Of a stretch of 64,000 bases of DNA, positions 8,755 to 17,595 are shown in pieces. The notes under the pieces are model-generated. The model had not been told where the DNA came from, did not search any database, and saw only the letters and a list, made by a program, of their open reading frames with translations. The DNA comes from Agaribacter marinus (GTDB taxonomy: Bacteria > Pseudomonadota > Gammaproteobacteria > Enterobacterales > Alteromonadaceae). Position numbers and translations under genes: made by a program. Every line of letters starts with the position of its first letter. The stretch's first letter is position 1. The stretch lies in assembly GCF_030160655.1 (NCBI RefSeq), contig NZ_BSOT01000005.1, positions 1,817,546 through 1,881,545 on the forward strand, in the 5' to 3' direction.

Positions 8755-9681
8755 TGTGTACATTTTGGAGGGTTAACTATATATATATGTGCTAGCGATA
8801 TTGCTAACATATTAAAGATAGGTAAAAACGAGCGAATCAACATCAAAGCGAAACTAAGCACATTTCTCACAGCAGTCGCAATATTACTGTTTGCGAGTGT
8901 ATCGAACGCAGAAGTAATAAAAGACGACGGATTTCAATGGAACGTAGAAATCGCTGTGGCGATTATCTCTGATCCATCAAATCTCGTTGGCGCTGAACAA
9001 AAAGAAACATCTGATTACTTTGGCGGTTCCTTAATTTTAGACCTTTATTACAAAGGCTTTTTTATTGAATCTAACCGACATCGCCTTAATTACCAATTGC
9101 AATCCTCTGATTTTGGTTATGAACTAGTGTCTGAAGACACCTACGACATTGATTTATTAGCCCGCTCGTATATTAATCCGTTTGATGAAAACAACGCGGG
9201 TGTCATTTTCGAAGAATTAAATGAAGAACTAGAGGGTATCGAACCCCGTGATGCATACTTACTTCAAGGGGTAAGATATACCGGATACCGCAACAATGAC
9301 GTTTATTGGTTTAGTGTTGGGGTAGACATATTAGATGGCGTGCACCATGGTTGGGTACTCGATGGCTTTTATACATCAACCTATCACTTAAGAAATTGGG
9401 ATTTACAACTTGGCGCTGGCGCAACATTATTTTCTGCTAACATGAACCAATACTATTTTGGTATTGAACAAGGTGAATCTTCAGACAGCAGACCAATTTA
9501 TACCCCTAGTGCAGGCTACAGAGGGGAATTCGAGATCAGTGGACGATACCCGGTAAATGAACATTGGCTTTTAACCACTGGCCTCACACTCAGTCATTAC
9601 TCAAAAAGCATTGACGACAGTCCGATTACGGCACGTCAAAATGTCTTGCGCTATGTACTAAGTGTGAGCTATGTTTTTTAA
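8734..9681 (+). CDS. MipA/OmpV-family outer-membrane protein (start uncertain)
   Basis: Open frame of 315 codons from a TTG. The recognisable protein begins with a signal peptide (KLSTFLTAVAILLFASVSNA, residues 39-58), followed by a MipA/OmpV-like barrel (DYFGGSLILDLYYKGFFIES, YHLRNWDLQLGAGATLF, ending LRYVLSVSYVF). There is no in-frame ATG or GTG before the signal peptide except a GTG in a region that would make a long odd leader. A strong GGAGGG (8767-8772) is followed by an ATG (8787) in another frame that stops after two codons. The true start may be a rare codon (for example ATT 8800) or the site may carry a frameshift. It overlaps the next gene by 11 bp, so the operon is tightly coupled. 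Confidence 0.7.
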   Translation: MVRFLTKCVHFGGLTIYICASDIANILKIGKNERINIKAKLSTFLTAVAILLFASVSNAEVIKDDGFQWNVEIAVAIISDPSNLVGAEQKETSDYFGGSLILDLYYKGFFIESNRHRLNYQLQSSDFGYELVSEDTYDIDLLARSYINPFDENNAGVIFEELNEELEGIEPRDAYLLQGVRYTGYRNNDVYWFSVGVDILDGVHHGWVLDGFYTSTYHLRNWDLQLGAGATLFSANMNQYYFGIEQGESSDSRPIYTPSAGYRGEFEISGRYPVNEHWLLTTGLTLSHYSKSIDDSPITARQNVLRYVLSVSYVF

Positions 9682-10111
9682 GCGCCGTTGGTTACACCTC
9701 AATAAATTTTTTACTTGCTTAATGTTATTCGCAGGTAATTTTGTGGCAAGCACAGCGCTTGCACAAGGCAATGTAGCGTTGGAGCCTTCAACGATATTAG
9801 ATGTAAAACCTAATAAGTGTGTCGCACTCAATGAAGGTCGTTCTTGTTTTGCCAGCGTTAATATATCTTGGCGATTAAAAGCCGAACAAAGCTATTGCCT
9901 TGTCGCAGTAAATTCAGTCGACGAAGCTGATGAATTAGGTTGCTGGCGACAAAGTAAAGTGGGTAATATTAATCTAGACTTGGAACTAACTCGAAGTGTT
10001 GATCTAAAATTGGTCACCCTTGATGGTAAAAAGGTGCTCGCGTCTTCCGTTTTTCAAGTCAGTTGGTTGTATGAGTCAAGCCCCCGCAAAAGGCGATGGC
10101 GCTTATTTTAA
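9671..10111 (+). CDS. DUF3019 family exported protein
   Basis: 146 aa with a signal peptide (core LNKFFTCLMLFAGNFVAST, cleavage after ALA). The mature part, with CVALNEGRSCFASVNISWRL and YCLV...LGCW, has two Cys pairs and an Ig-like strand pattern that match the DUF3019 family as I know it. That family is regularly found between a MipA/OmpV protein and a two-component system. Its function is unknown; a periplasmic accessory of the sensor or of the OmpV protein is possible. The start ATG lies inside the last codons of the upstream gene, 12 bp separate it from the response regulator, and the C-terminus is basic (PRKRRWRLF). Confidence 0.7.
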   Translation: MFFKRRWLHLNKFFTCLMLFAGNFVASTALAQGNVALEPSTILDVKPNKCVALNEGRSCFASVNISWRLKAEQSYCLVAVNSVDEADELGCWRQSKVGNINLDLELTRSVDLKLVTLDGKKVLASSVFQVSWLYESSPRKRRWRLF

Positions 10112-10123
10112 TCTAGGTGTTGT

Positions 10124-10834
10124 ATGCAAGAATATGCAAGAATTTTGCTTGTTGAGGATGACTCCTCACTGGCCCAATGGGTACAAGAATACCTTCAGCA
10201 ACATGGCTTTCTAGTAGAGCATTTATCATCTGGCGATGTTGTAGTTGAACACCTAAAATCGACTAGCTACGATTTGATTCTACTTGATGTCATGCTGCCA
10301 GGCCTAGACGGTATTGAGGTATGTAAACAAGTGCGCAGCTTTTCATCTATTCCCATTATCATGATGACCGCGCGCGCAGATGAATTTGACGAAGTCATAG
10401 GCATCGAAGTAGGTGCAAACGATTATGTCATAAAACCCGTTAGACCCCGCGCATTACTCGCTCGAATTAAATCGATGCTAAGAAACGCTGAAAACCAAAG
10501 CACTGACAAAGATACCCTGCAAGAATTAAGCTTTGGTAATCTAGCACTCAACTGGGACTTTAAACGTGTTGACTACAAAGGTGAACGCATTGATTTATCG
10601 ATGAGCCTTTTTTCGCTACTTTGGTTACTGGCCTCAAATGCAGGTAAAGTAGTCGATAGAGATTTAGTATTTCAAGAACTAAAAGGCAGAGAATATGATG
10701 GTCTTGATAGGCGATTTGATGTCATGATTTCAACGCTCAGAAGAACGTTCAACGACAATCCGCAAAAGCCAGAAAAGATAAAAACAGTATGGGGTAAAGG
10801 CTATCTGTTTGTGCCCGACATGTGGAACGATTAA
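10124..10834 (+). CDS. OmpR/PhoB-family response regulator
   Basis: 236 aa. The receiver domain occupies residues ~6-120 with acidic pocket EDD (11-13), phospho-acceptor D55 in LILLDVMLPG, switch Thr82 and Lys104 (VIKP). The C-terminal winged-helix DNA-binding domain (~133-233) shows the OmpR pattern IDLSMSLFSLLWLLASNAGKVVDRD and VWGKGYLF. It forms the operon MipA/OmpV-DUF3019-regulator-kinase and is 30 bp ahead of the kinase. It resembles RstA. It may bind the direct repeats upstream of 8734. The signal and targets are unknown. Confidence 0.92.
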   Translation: MQEYARILLVEDDSSLAQWVQEYLQQHGFLVEHLSSGDVVVEHLKSTSYDLILLDVMLPGLDGIEVCKQVRSFSSIPIIMMTARADEFDEVIGIEVGANDYVIKPVRPRALLARIKSMLRNAENQSTDKDTLQELSFGNLALNWDFKRVDYKGERIDLSMSLFSLLWLLASNAGKVVDRDLVFQELKGREYDGLDRRFDVMISTLRRTFNDNPQKPEKIKTVWGKGYLFVPDMWND

Positions 10835-10864
10835 GCTACCCTGCGACCATAATTGTAGCAACGT

Positions 10865-12169
10865 ATGAAAAAAATTTATTTAGGCATTGTTTTCACCGTC
10901 GTCATGTCACTGTTTTTCGTCGGCTGGGTAATAGACCAATTTGCTGAGTCAAACATGGATGAAAAAGACAGTGAATCGGCTATTTACGACAGTATGATGA
11001 TGTCAGTCGCCCATGGACTAACTCACGTCCAAGTGTCCGACTTTAACCAATATCTCACCAAAATTTCTACTGACACAGGGCTCGACTTTACGCTTGAACA
11101 ATCAGATAGTATTGCCTTACCTAGCTCGTTATTGGACAAATTGAATGAACAAGATGTACTAAGCTTACAAACTGAAAAAAGTATATTCTACCTATATAAG
11201 TTACCAAAATACCCCCACCTTTTATTGAGTTTAACAGTAACTCACGATGCGACAGAAGCAAACTCCGTTAATCTAGTGCTCACCTTGGCACTTTACATCG
11301 GGATTTCTATTGCCTTAATTGCCTGGTTACTTCCACTTACTCGCCGCTTATCAACGTTAGATGCTACTGCTGATGCGTTCGGCAAAGGCCAATTAGATAG
11401 CCGCATTAAGCCAGTATCTTGGTCGTACATTTCTAGTCTAGAAAATAATTTTAATCGTATGGCAACGCAAATTGAAAAACTAGTAGCGGATAACAAAATG
11501 TTGGCCGGCAGTTTATCCCATGATTTACGCACGCCACTGTCATGTTTACGTTTTGGTATTGAAGCGGCAAAAGACTGCGAGAGCATCGACGAACAATCTA
11601 TCATTTTCCATCGCCTAGATGATGAACTCACGCGTATGGAAGCAATGTTGGATGCATTTTTAAATTACGCATCGATGGAGCGTCAGGGCATAAAGTTGAA
11701 TGCTACGCCAACAAATATTGCAGAACTCGTGCATGATCTCAAAGACGAACAACAAGCGATTGCCGGTGCAAATAATATTAATATAAAAACCACATGTGAC
11801 GTTTTACATCCAGTAAGCCTTGATAGGCACTGGATAGGGCGCGCTTTGATGAACTTAATTAGTAATGCGATTGATTACGCAAAATCCGAAATCATCATCG
11901 AAGCTAACGTGCATGATGGTCAATTACTTATTAAAGTGTCAGACGATGGCATTGGCATCGATGAAACAGCGCTAAAAAGTATATTTGAGCCTTTTACCAA
12001 AGGAGATAGCGCGAGGGATCGTAGTAAAAATCAATTTGGTTTAGGTTTAGCCATTGTTAAACGCGTGGTTGAATGGCACGACGGTAAGGTACGAGCAAGT
12101 AACCTACCCGAAAGACAAGGTGCTTGTTTTTGCTTACACATCCCAACTGAAAAACAAAAAAGCAGCTAA
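10865..12169 (+). CDS. Sensor histidine kinase of the MipA/DUF3019 locus
   Basis: 434 aa membrane kinase. TM1 is at 5-24, a periplasmic sensor region of ~110 residues follows, TM2 is at ~136-156, then a HAMP linker (LTRRLSTLDATADAFGKGQLDSRI). The HisKA H-box GSLSHDLRTPLSCLRF contains phospho-His219. The HATPase_c N-box NLISNAIDYAKS, G1 DDGIGID and G2 FGLGLAIV are all intact. The general layout is RstB-like. It is paired with the regulator directly upstream. The periplasmic DUF3019 protein is a plausible partner for its sensor domain, but that is inference. Confidence 0.92.
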   Translation: MKKIYLGIVFTVVMSLFFVGWVIDQFAESNMDEKDSESAIYDSMMMSVAHGLTHVQVSDFNQYLTKISTDTGLDFTLEQSDSIALPSSLLDKLNEQDVLSLQTEKSIFYLYKLPKYPHLLLSLTVTHDATEANSVNLVLTLALYIGISIALIAWLLPLTRRLSTLDATADAFGKGQLDSRIKPVSWSYISSLENNFNRMATQIEKLVADNKMLAGSLSHDLRTPLSCLRFGIEAAKDCESIDEQSIIFHRLDDELTRMEAMLDAFLNYASMERQGIKLNATPTNIAELVHDLKDEQQAIAGANNINIKTTCDVLHPVSLDRHWIGRALMNLISNAIDYAKSEIIIEANVHDGQLLIKVSDDGIGIDETALKSIFEPFTKGDSARDRSKNQFGLGLAIVKRVVEWHDGKVRASNLPERQGACFCLHIPTEKQKSS

Positions 12170-12224
12170 ACTCCAAGGAAGAATAGCTGCCCAAGTTAAA
12201 CTTAAAAAAGTTTAAACGCTAAAT

Positions 12225-12695
12225 TTAGTCAGCAGATGGACGAATAACTACATCGCGGTTTGCATACTGCTTAACGAACTTTTTCAGCGGCTTATAGTTG
12301 CAAGATACTGCATCTGTTAATACACCATGTTTTTCGCGAGCGGCGTCTTCGCCCATTACGACAGCATCTAAACAAAGTTTAGATTCAACATTCGTGTTTT
12401 CTGCAACTAGCGTAATTACTTCTGGCGCTTCTTGTTCATCGTTTTCAACGTTATAACGCTTGGCAAACGATGTAATAGACATACCATTACAAAATGTAGA
12501 TACAACAAAGCGCTTGTAGTTTTCGTCGTGGCTTTCAATAAAGTCCTTTGCAGCATCGATACCATCAACCGCGGCAATCTTGCACGCTTTAGTTTCGAAG
12601 TTGTCGTTAACCGCTTTAAATACAACATTTGATGCAGAAGCGCTTAATGAAGCAAAAGATAGTACAGCTACTGTAGCAATAGTAGATAATTTCAT
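12225..12695 (-). CDS. Small exported protein with two tandem DUF3718-like repeats
   Basis: 156 aa. A signal peptide (MKLSTIATVAVLSFASLSASA) is followed by two related modules. Module 1 (about residues 25-82) reads KAVNDNFETKACKIAAVDGIDAAK, then STFCNGMSITSFAKRY. Module 2 (about 92-147) reads VAENTNVESKLCLDAVVMGEDAAR, then AVSCNYKPLKKFVKQY. Each module has two cysteines at matching places, so one disulfide per module is likely. The pattern resembles DUF3718, which has no known function. GGAGCC precedes the ATG. It is convergent with the sensor kinase and is preceded by a 21-bp palindrome about 85 bp upstream of its start. Confidence 0.65.
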   Translation of the reverse strand: MKLSTIATVAVLSFASLSASASNVVFKAVNDNFETKACKIAAVDGIDAAKDFIESHDENYKRFVVSTFCNGMSITSFAKRYNVENDEQEAPEVITLVAENTNVESKLCLDAVVMGEDAAREKHGVLTDAVSCNYKPLKKFVKQYANRDVVIRPSAD

Positions 12696-12779
12696 AGGGT
12701 GGCTCCTAAAATGTAATAACTAATAATATTTAATCAACTGATTTTAATTATCGACAAAAATTGCGACTACTCAAGCTTT

Positions 12780-12800
12780 TTTTGTAATTAAATTACAAAA
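12780..12800. promoter_or_regulatory. 21-bp palindrome upstream of the tandem DUF3718-like gene
   Basis: TTTTGTAATT (12780-12789) and AATTACAAAA (12791-12800) are perfect inverted arms around one central base, 85 bp upstream of the start at 12695. They could be an operator. The AT-rich setting makes chance more likely than usual. Confidence 0.35.
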
Positions 12801-13015
12801 TTTGTATTTTTTATCATCAAATCCACATTTAGATGTAATTTTACAACATTATTTAACATTCGCGTAATTTATAGTTACATTTATTAACATGAATAGTGCA
12901 AAACACCCTGAAAACAAAGTATTTACAAGCGATTGACATAAATTTTCTCGACGAAGTCTACTTGATACCAAACTATTAATGTTCAATAAATAATCATTTT
13001 TGTCATAAAACAATA

Positions 13016-13050
13016 ATTGTGCTCCGTTGACATACGCCAAGGAGCACAAT
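13016..13050. repeat. 10-bp inverted repeat in the 415-bp spacer
   Basis: ATTGTGCTCC (13016-13025) and GGAGCACAAT (13041-13050) are perfect inverted arms around a 15-nt loop. Neither strand has a proper T-run after it, so a classical terminator is doubtful. It is 62 bp beyond the stop codon of the SRPBCC gene and could be a processing or regulatory hairpin. I see no gene in the rest of 12696-13111. Confidence 0.4.
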
Positions 13051-13111
13051 GATTTATGAAATAAAATTACAGTTTAATTGCATAAATCACTAAATAGGCA
13101 AGTTCATTGGC

Positions 13112-14044
13112 CTATTTTGTAGGAAAACAGACATGGGTAATAAGGGATCCTGCCGAGACTTCATCAGGTGAGGTTTCATAGATTTCAAACGGATGCATTG
13201 CCTTATTACACTTAATTTCTTTATTTCTTTCCATTGTATATAAGGTAGTCCAAGCATTCCCGAGGTGCTTGTAATCACCAGTATGCGTAATCTGATAAAC
13301 CGAGGTATGTGGTATCGTCGAGTAAACAATGTCATTTGGTAAATTCGAGGGCGCTTTTGATACTGCGATTGCGGCGGTGTATTCAGCCTTCCCTTTTACT
13401 ATATCCCACTTGTGATAAATCGAGAGGCCATGACCGACAGAATTGTCTTCAGCGTCCTTCAAAAAATCTTTTAGTTTTGTAAAGTCACGCGCCATGCATG
13501 TACTAATGTCTTCTACATCACACGTGGTTTTTATACCAACATAGCTTGTTTCAGGAAAATTAGTCTCGCCAACAAAGCTCAATGAAGACTTTATACTGCC
13601 ATCCTCTATTTGTTCTTTAAGCATATTTAAACCTCGCTGGTAATCCATGCCTACAAATGCTTCTGTAGGCTTTTTCATCCAAAATAGAAAAAATGGCAAT
13701 GAACTGTCCATTGTCCAACTTACCTTTGTGCCATTTTCAGTCGGAGACAGCACAAATGAAACATCAGCATATGACTTCCAGGGCTTTAAAAAATTGAGCG
13801 CGTACTTTATGACTTTTGCCGAACCTTCATCACTTTCACTCAAGACCGTCATGTTGCCGGCACCGACACGATTCCCCTCCCAACGATAGTGTTTGCCGTC
13901 TTCATCTACGTTTACATCAGCATTTACTTCCATTAATAGCCATGGTGACCACGCTTGCCATTTGTGAAAGTTACTCAGTGTTTCATAGATATCATTGATG
14001 GGGGCATTTATAAGCGTCGATTTTTCAATGTTTAATTTAGGCAT
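13112..14044 (-). CDS. SRPBCC (polyketide cyclase-like) plus GyrI-like effector-binding protein
   Basis: 310 aa with two domains. Residues ~3-145 are SRPBCC/START-like, with the usual opening KSTLINAPINDIYETLSNFHKWQAWSPW. Residues ~155-308 look like a GyrI/AraC-type effector-binding domain (VYQITHTGDYKHLGNAWTTLYTM and FEIYETSPDEV). Both folds bind small hydrophobic ligands. The fusion is common in proteobacteria and its function is not established. AAGGAGAT lies before the ATG. It is a lone gene, divergent from the GGDEF-EAL protein across ~290 bp. Confidence 0.8.
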   Translation of the reverse strand: MPKLNIEKSTLINAPINDIYETLSNFHKWQAWSPWLLMEVNADVNVDEDGKHYRWEGNRVGAGNMTVLSESDEGSAKVIKYALNFLKPWKSYADVSFVLSPTENGTKVSWTMDSSLPFFLFWMKKPTEAFVGMDYQRGLNMLKEQIEDGSIKSSLSFVGETNFPETSYVGIKTTCDVEDISTCMARDFTKLKDFLKDAEDNSVGHGLSIYHKWDIVKGKAEYTAAIAVSKAPSNLPNDIVYSTIPHTSVYQITHTGDYKHLGNAWTTLYTMERNKEIKCNKAMHPFEIYETSPDEVSAGSLITHVCFPTK

Positions 14045-14337
14045 GCCATTTATCTCCTTATTTAGTTGAGGTCAGTCTAGCGCTACTTACTTTGCTTATT
14101 CTTCAAAAACATATACGATACAACTCTAATTACACATAAAACTTTGCAAAGACATGCACGCGTTACATTAAGTAAAATATTAATGCGCAGTGGTCAACAG
14201 AGTGATTTAATTTTATACAAAAGTGTCGGTGTAATTTGACGTTTTGTCCATTAGTTTTATTAAATATCAATAATAAAAACGACTCGCCACGTATTACCCC
14301 AAAAATACTTGGATATACAAATAATAAGGATGTAGGA

Positions 14338-17121
14338 ATGCGATTAACAAGTATGTGTTTGTTTATGCTGTTAATCTCTTTATGCAGCGCAGCGGCTCAT
14401 GCAAAGTACAATATATTGTTTATCCATTCGTACGATACTCAACACAAATGGACGCAGTTTATAACCGAAGGCTTTGAAGCGCGTATTAGTACAAGAAGCG
14501 ATATCGTTGTATTTAATGAATACATGGACGCGAAACGCTTTCCAAGAAGTGAGTACCAAAACCAGTTTTATAGTTATTTGTCAGAAAAGTACGAAAACCA
14601 CAACATTGACTACATTGTTACATCAGACGATCCCGCCTTAAACTTGGTTCTGCGCAATAGTGGTGAAGCGTTCCACAAAGTCCCGATTATCTTCATGGGC
14701 GTCAATTTGGTTACGCAAACATTGCTCAACCGAGACGGCGTTACGGGTGTATTTGAAAATAGAGACCTTGAAAGCACCGTTTTAGATATTAAGCAAACCT
14801 TCAATACAGATGATTTAATTGTTATCACGGACAATTCGTCTTCAGGAAAATCGAACTTAGAGAAAATAAATAAGGCCTTGCGCAATCCAAGTGCACCTAG
14901 CAATGTAAAAATCATTACTAAAATGAACGTAAGCGAGGTATCTACAAAATTTGCTGCGCTGCCCGCTGACACACCAATTTTACTCGTTGGGCAATTATTT
15001 GATGACTTAGACAACAATCAATTAATGACCTGGACAGGTGGAGTAAGATTGCTATCTGATACACTAGAGAACCCTGTGATTAGCATCGCAATTATTACCT
15101 TAGAGTATGGCGCGACTGCCGCGCACGAATTAAATGGTCAGCGTCACGCAGGAGAAGCCGCAAATTTGTTACTCCGTTTAATCAACGGCGAAAATATTAA
15201 TGACATAAACGAAATCACCAAGCAAAAAAGCATTTGGTATTTTAATTGGCAACAGATGAAAACTCACCGTTTATCTTCAGATGCATTACCAAAAGACACA
15301 ATACTTATGTTTGAAGATATCTCGTTCTTTGACGAGAACCGAAAGTTAATTGTTGGCTTCTCTTCCGCCTTACTCATCGCACTTATCATTATCGGTTTAT
15401 TGCTTGAAATTGTGCGTCGTTCAAAAAATGAAAAAATGATGCTGGCTGACAATGAGACCCGCTATCGAGACCTCGCCTTAGAAGGCGCGAATATTTTTTG
15501 GGAAACCGACAGCAACGAACATATTAGCTATATGTCGGGTGATATCAGCAGCATTTTAAATATCGAACTGAAAGTTGATACTAATAACAGTATTGGCGAC
15601 AAAACGACTATTAAGCAGCTTCTTAAAAAGACGGATTTGGTAGAGTTTCCGTGGTCTGCATACAATCAATGCCTAGTTAATCAGCAATCTATCCCGCCGA
15701 TGATTGCTAAATATAAACTCGCGGATAAATCTATTGCAGTGATCTCAATTAGCGCCAAAGCGAGGTTCGACAACAATAACAACTTTGTTGGCCACCGAGG
15801 TATCATCAAAGAAATTACCGGCGAATATGAGCTAACAGAAAAGATAGCCTTTGAAGCCAGTCATGACTCACTCACAGGCCTATATAATCGACGAGTATTT
15901 AACGATCGCTTCAAAGAAATCGCTTCTTCGGCAAATATCTCCTCCAATGATGTATATGTTTGCTACTTAGATTTAGACAACTTTAAAGCAGTAAATGACT
16001 CAATTGGTCATTTAGCAGGGGACGGCATGCTGGCCGATATTGCTGAGTTAATCAGCAACAATATATCAAGAAACGATATTTTAGCCCGACTTGGCGGAGA
16101 TGAGTTTGGACTGCTCATCATGGCAGATAAAAGGGATGACGCAATCAAGGTATGCGAACGACTGATTAAAGAGGTGAAAGCCTACAAACTTAGATGGAAC
16201 CAAAGCTATTACAGCGTGGGTTTAAGTATTGGGATTGTCCCTGTCTCAAATAAGTTAACGCATGAAGAATTACTCAGTCACGCCGATATCGCTTGCTACA
16301 AAGCCAAAGAACGTGGCCGGGGCAGCGTATATTATTCGTCCATTGAAGACACCGAAATAACCGACGAGCAGGCGCGCTTAGGGTATATTGCAAACATCAA
16401 TCATGCCTTAGAGAGCAATCAATTTTTCTTTGCTAAACAGTTGATTAAACCTCTTTACGAAGCGAGTGAAATACCTCACTACGAAATCCTACTCAGATAC
16501 AGAGATCAATATGGCAAACTTGTCCCACCAGGCTTATTTATACCGACTGCAGAAAAACATGGCGTTATTACACTGATTGATAAATGGGTAATAAAACACG
16601 TCATTCACCATTACAAGGACTTATTTCCGAACGAAAACCCCGTTGTTTCAGTCAACGTATCCGGTATTAGCCTAAGCACGACAGAGTTCTTAAATGAAGT
16701 CAAAAGCTTGCTTGCAACAACAAATTTTGATGTAAGTAAGTTGTGTATTGAGATTACAGAAACCGCCGTAGTGTCCCATATCTCTAAAGCCATTGATTTT
16801 ATAGGCCAATTAAAACCTTTAGGCTGCAAATTTTCATTGGATGACTTTGGCAGCGGTTCAAGCTCTTATGGCTATTTAAAGCAACTGCCAGTGGATTATC
16901 TTAAGATTGATGGCAGTTTAATTAAATCAATAGAGAATGAATTCATCGACAAAGCGATTGTAAAATCAATTAATGAAATTGCGCACAAAATGAATATAAA
17001 AACAGTGGCCGAGTACATCGAAAATGACAATATAATGCAAATCGTCAAAGAGATAGGTATCGACTACGGCCAAGGTTACGGTATTCACAAACCAGAAAAC
17101 TGTATTGGCAATAACACGTAA
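14338..17121 (+). CDS. Membrane GGDEF-EAL protein with periplasmic ABC-substrate-binding-like sensor
   Basis: Predicted c-di-GMP enzyme of 927 aa. The ATG at 14338 is preferred because AAGGATGTAGGA precedes it and a signal/anchor sequence follows (MCLFMLLISLCSAAAHA). A periplasmic ABC-substrate-binding-like domain covers ~20-330 (YNILFIHSYDTQHKWTQFI). A membrane helix (~342-362) and a PAS-like region come next. The GGDEF domain carries an intact GGDEF at 586-590 and no RxxD I-site. The EAL domain has its signature as EIL (716-718) but keeps EITE, the DDFG pair D835-D836, and QGYG. Both activities could be intact, or one may regulate the other. It is a single gene, and its ligand is unknown. 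Confidence 0.87.
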   Translation: MRLTSMCLFMLLISLCSAAAHAKYNILFIHSYDTQHKWTQFITEGFEARISTRSDIVVFNEYMDAKRFPRSEYQNQFYSYLSEKYENHNIDYIVTSDDPALNLVLRNSGEAFHKVPIIFMGVNLVTQTLLNRDGVTGVFENRDLESTVLDIKQTFNTDDLIVITDNSSSGKSNLEKINKALRNPSAPSNVKIITKMNVSEVSTKFAALPADTPILLVGQLFDDLDNNQLMTWTGGVRLLSDTLENPVISIAIITLEYGATAAHELNGQRHAGEAANLLLRLINGENINDINEITKQKSIWYFNWQQMKTHRLSSDALPKDTILMFEDISFFDENRKLIVGFSSALLIALIIIGLLLEIVRRSKNEKMMLADNETRYRDLALEGANIFWETDSNEHISYMSGDISSILNIELKVDTNNSIGDKTTIKQLLKKTDLVEFPWSAYNQCLVNQQSIPPMIAKYKLADKSIAVISISAKARFDNNNNFVGHRGIIKEITGEYELTEKIAFEASHDSLTGLYNRRVFNDRFKEIASSANISSNDVYVCYLDLDNFKAVNDSIGHLAGDGMLADIAELISNNISRNDILARLGGDEFGLLIMADKRDDAIKVCERLIKEVKAYKLRWNQSYYSVGLSIGIVPVSNKLTHEELLSHADIACYKAKERGRGSVYYSSIEDTEITDEQARLGYIANINHALESNQFFFAKQLIKPLYEASEIPHYEILLRYRDQYGKLVPPGLFIPTAEKHGVITLIDKWVIKHVIHHYKDLFPNENPVVSVNVSGISLSTTEFLNEVKSLLATTNFDVSKLCIEITETAVVSHISKAIDFIGQLKPLGCKFSLDDFGSGSSSYGYLKQLPVDYLKIDGSLIKSIENEFIDKAIVKSINEIAHKMNIKTVAEYIENDNIMQIVKEIGIDYGQGYGIHKPENCIGNNT

Positions 17122-17134
17122 ACGGGATCGCTAT

Positions 17135-17560
17135 TTATTCAATGTTTTTTGACTGTGAAGCTGTCCATTGCGCAGGGGCATCCGATAACTTTATGTGCAG
17201 CGCACTAAAATCATTATTACCAATCACGCGCGCTTTGTGGCCAGCGTTTTCAGCTTGATCAAGGGCTTCAGGCAGATAATCCGCTGCAACAAACTGCTCA
17301 CCTACGGAAAAGGTTTTAGCCTCCCCAGTCTTAAGCCTCAATTCAATACTACCTTGTTGAACAATAATCAACGTAGGATCACCAGCAAGATGCCAATTGC
17401 TCTCATAGCCAACAGCACTCCAGCGGTGACGAAAATTCAACGCTTCCTGCCGCTCACTGATGAACATGCCATTATAATCATTCAAACTCAGTATTAGCGC
17501 TTTAAACACTGACTCTCCTTTTGAGTTAACAGTGAGTATCGGAATAGAAAGCGTGTGCAT
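17135..17560 (-). CDS. Small cupin-fold protein
   Basis: 141 aa, probably a single-domain cupin: AGDPTLIIVQQGSIELRLKTGE (motif-1-like, without the usual His pair), then FSVGEQFVAADYLPEAL. The His and Glu metal ligands of classical cupins are not all apparent, so catalysis is uncertain. AAGGA precedes the ATG. It runs away from the sugar porter gene across a 164-bp spacer with a 24-bp palindrome, so the two may be co-regulated, perhaps in carbohydrate use. Its 3' end lies 13 bp from the stop codon of the convergent GGDEF-EAL gene. Confidence 0.6.
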   Translation of the reverse strand: MHTLSIPILTVNSKGESVFKALILSLNDYNGMFISERQEALNFRHRWSAVGYESNWHLAGDPTLIIVQQGSIELRLKTGEAKTFSVGEQFVAADYLPEALDQAENAGHKARVIGNNDFSALHIKLSDAPAQWTASQSKNIE

Positions 17561-17595
17561 AAAAATCCTTATTAGTTTGACGATTTTAGCTATTA

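Noticed and set aside
12195-12217. Hairpin TTAAACTT/AAGTTTAA between kinase and the DUF3718-like gene
   Set aside because: The stem is AT-only and there is no T-run, so it is not convincing as a terminator.
12849-13049. 66-codon frame on the minus strand in the 415-bp spacer
   Set aside because: No ribosome site, no recognisable protein features, and it runs through the inverted repeat.
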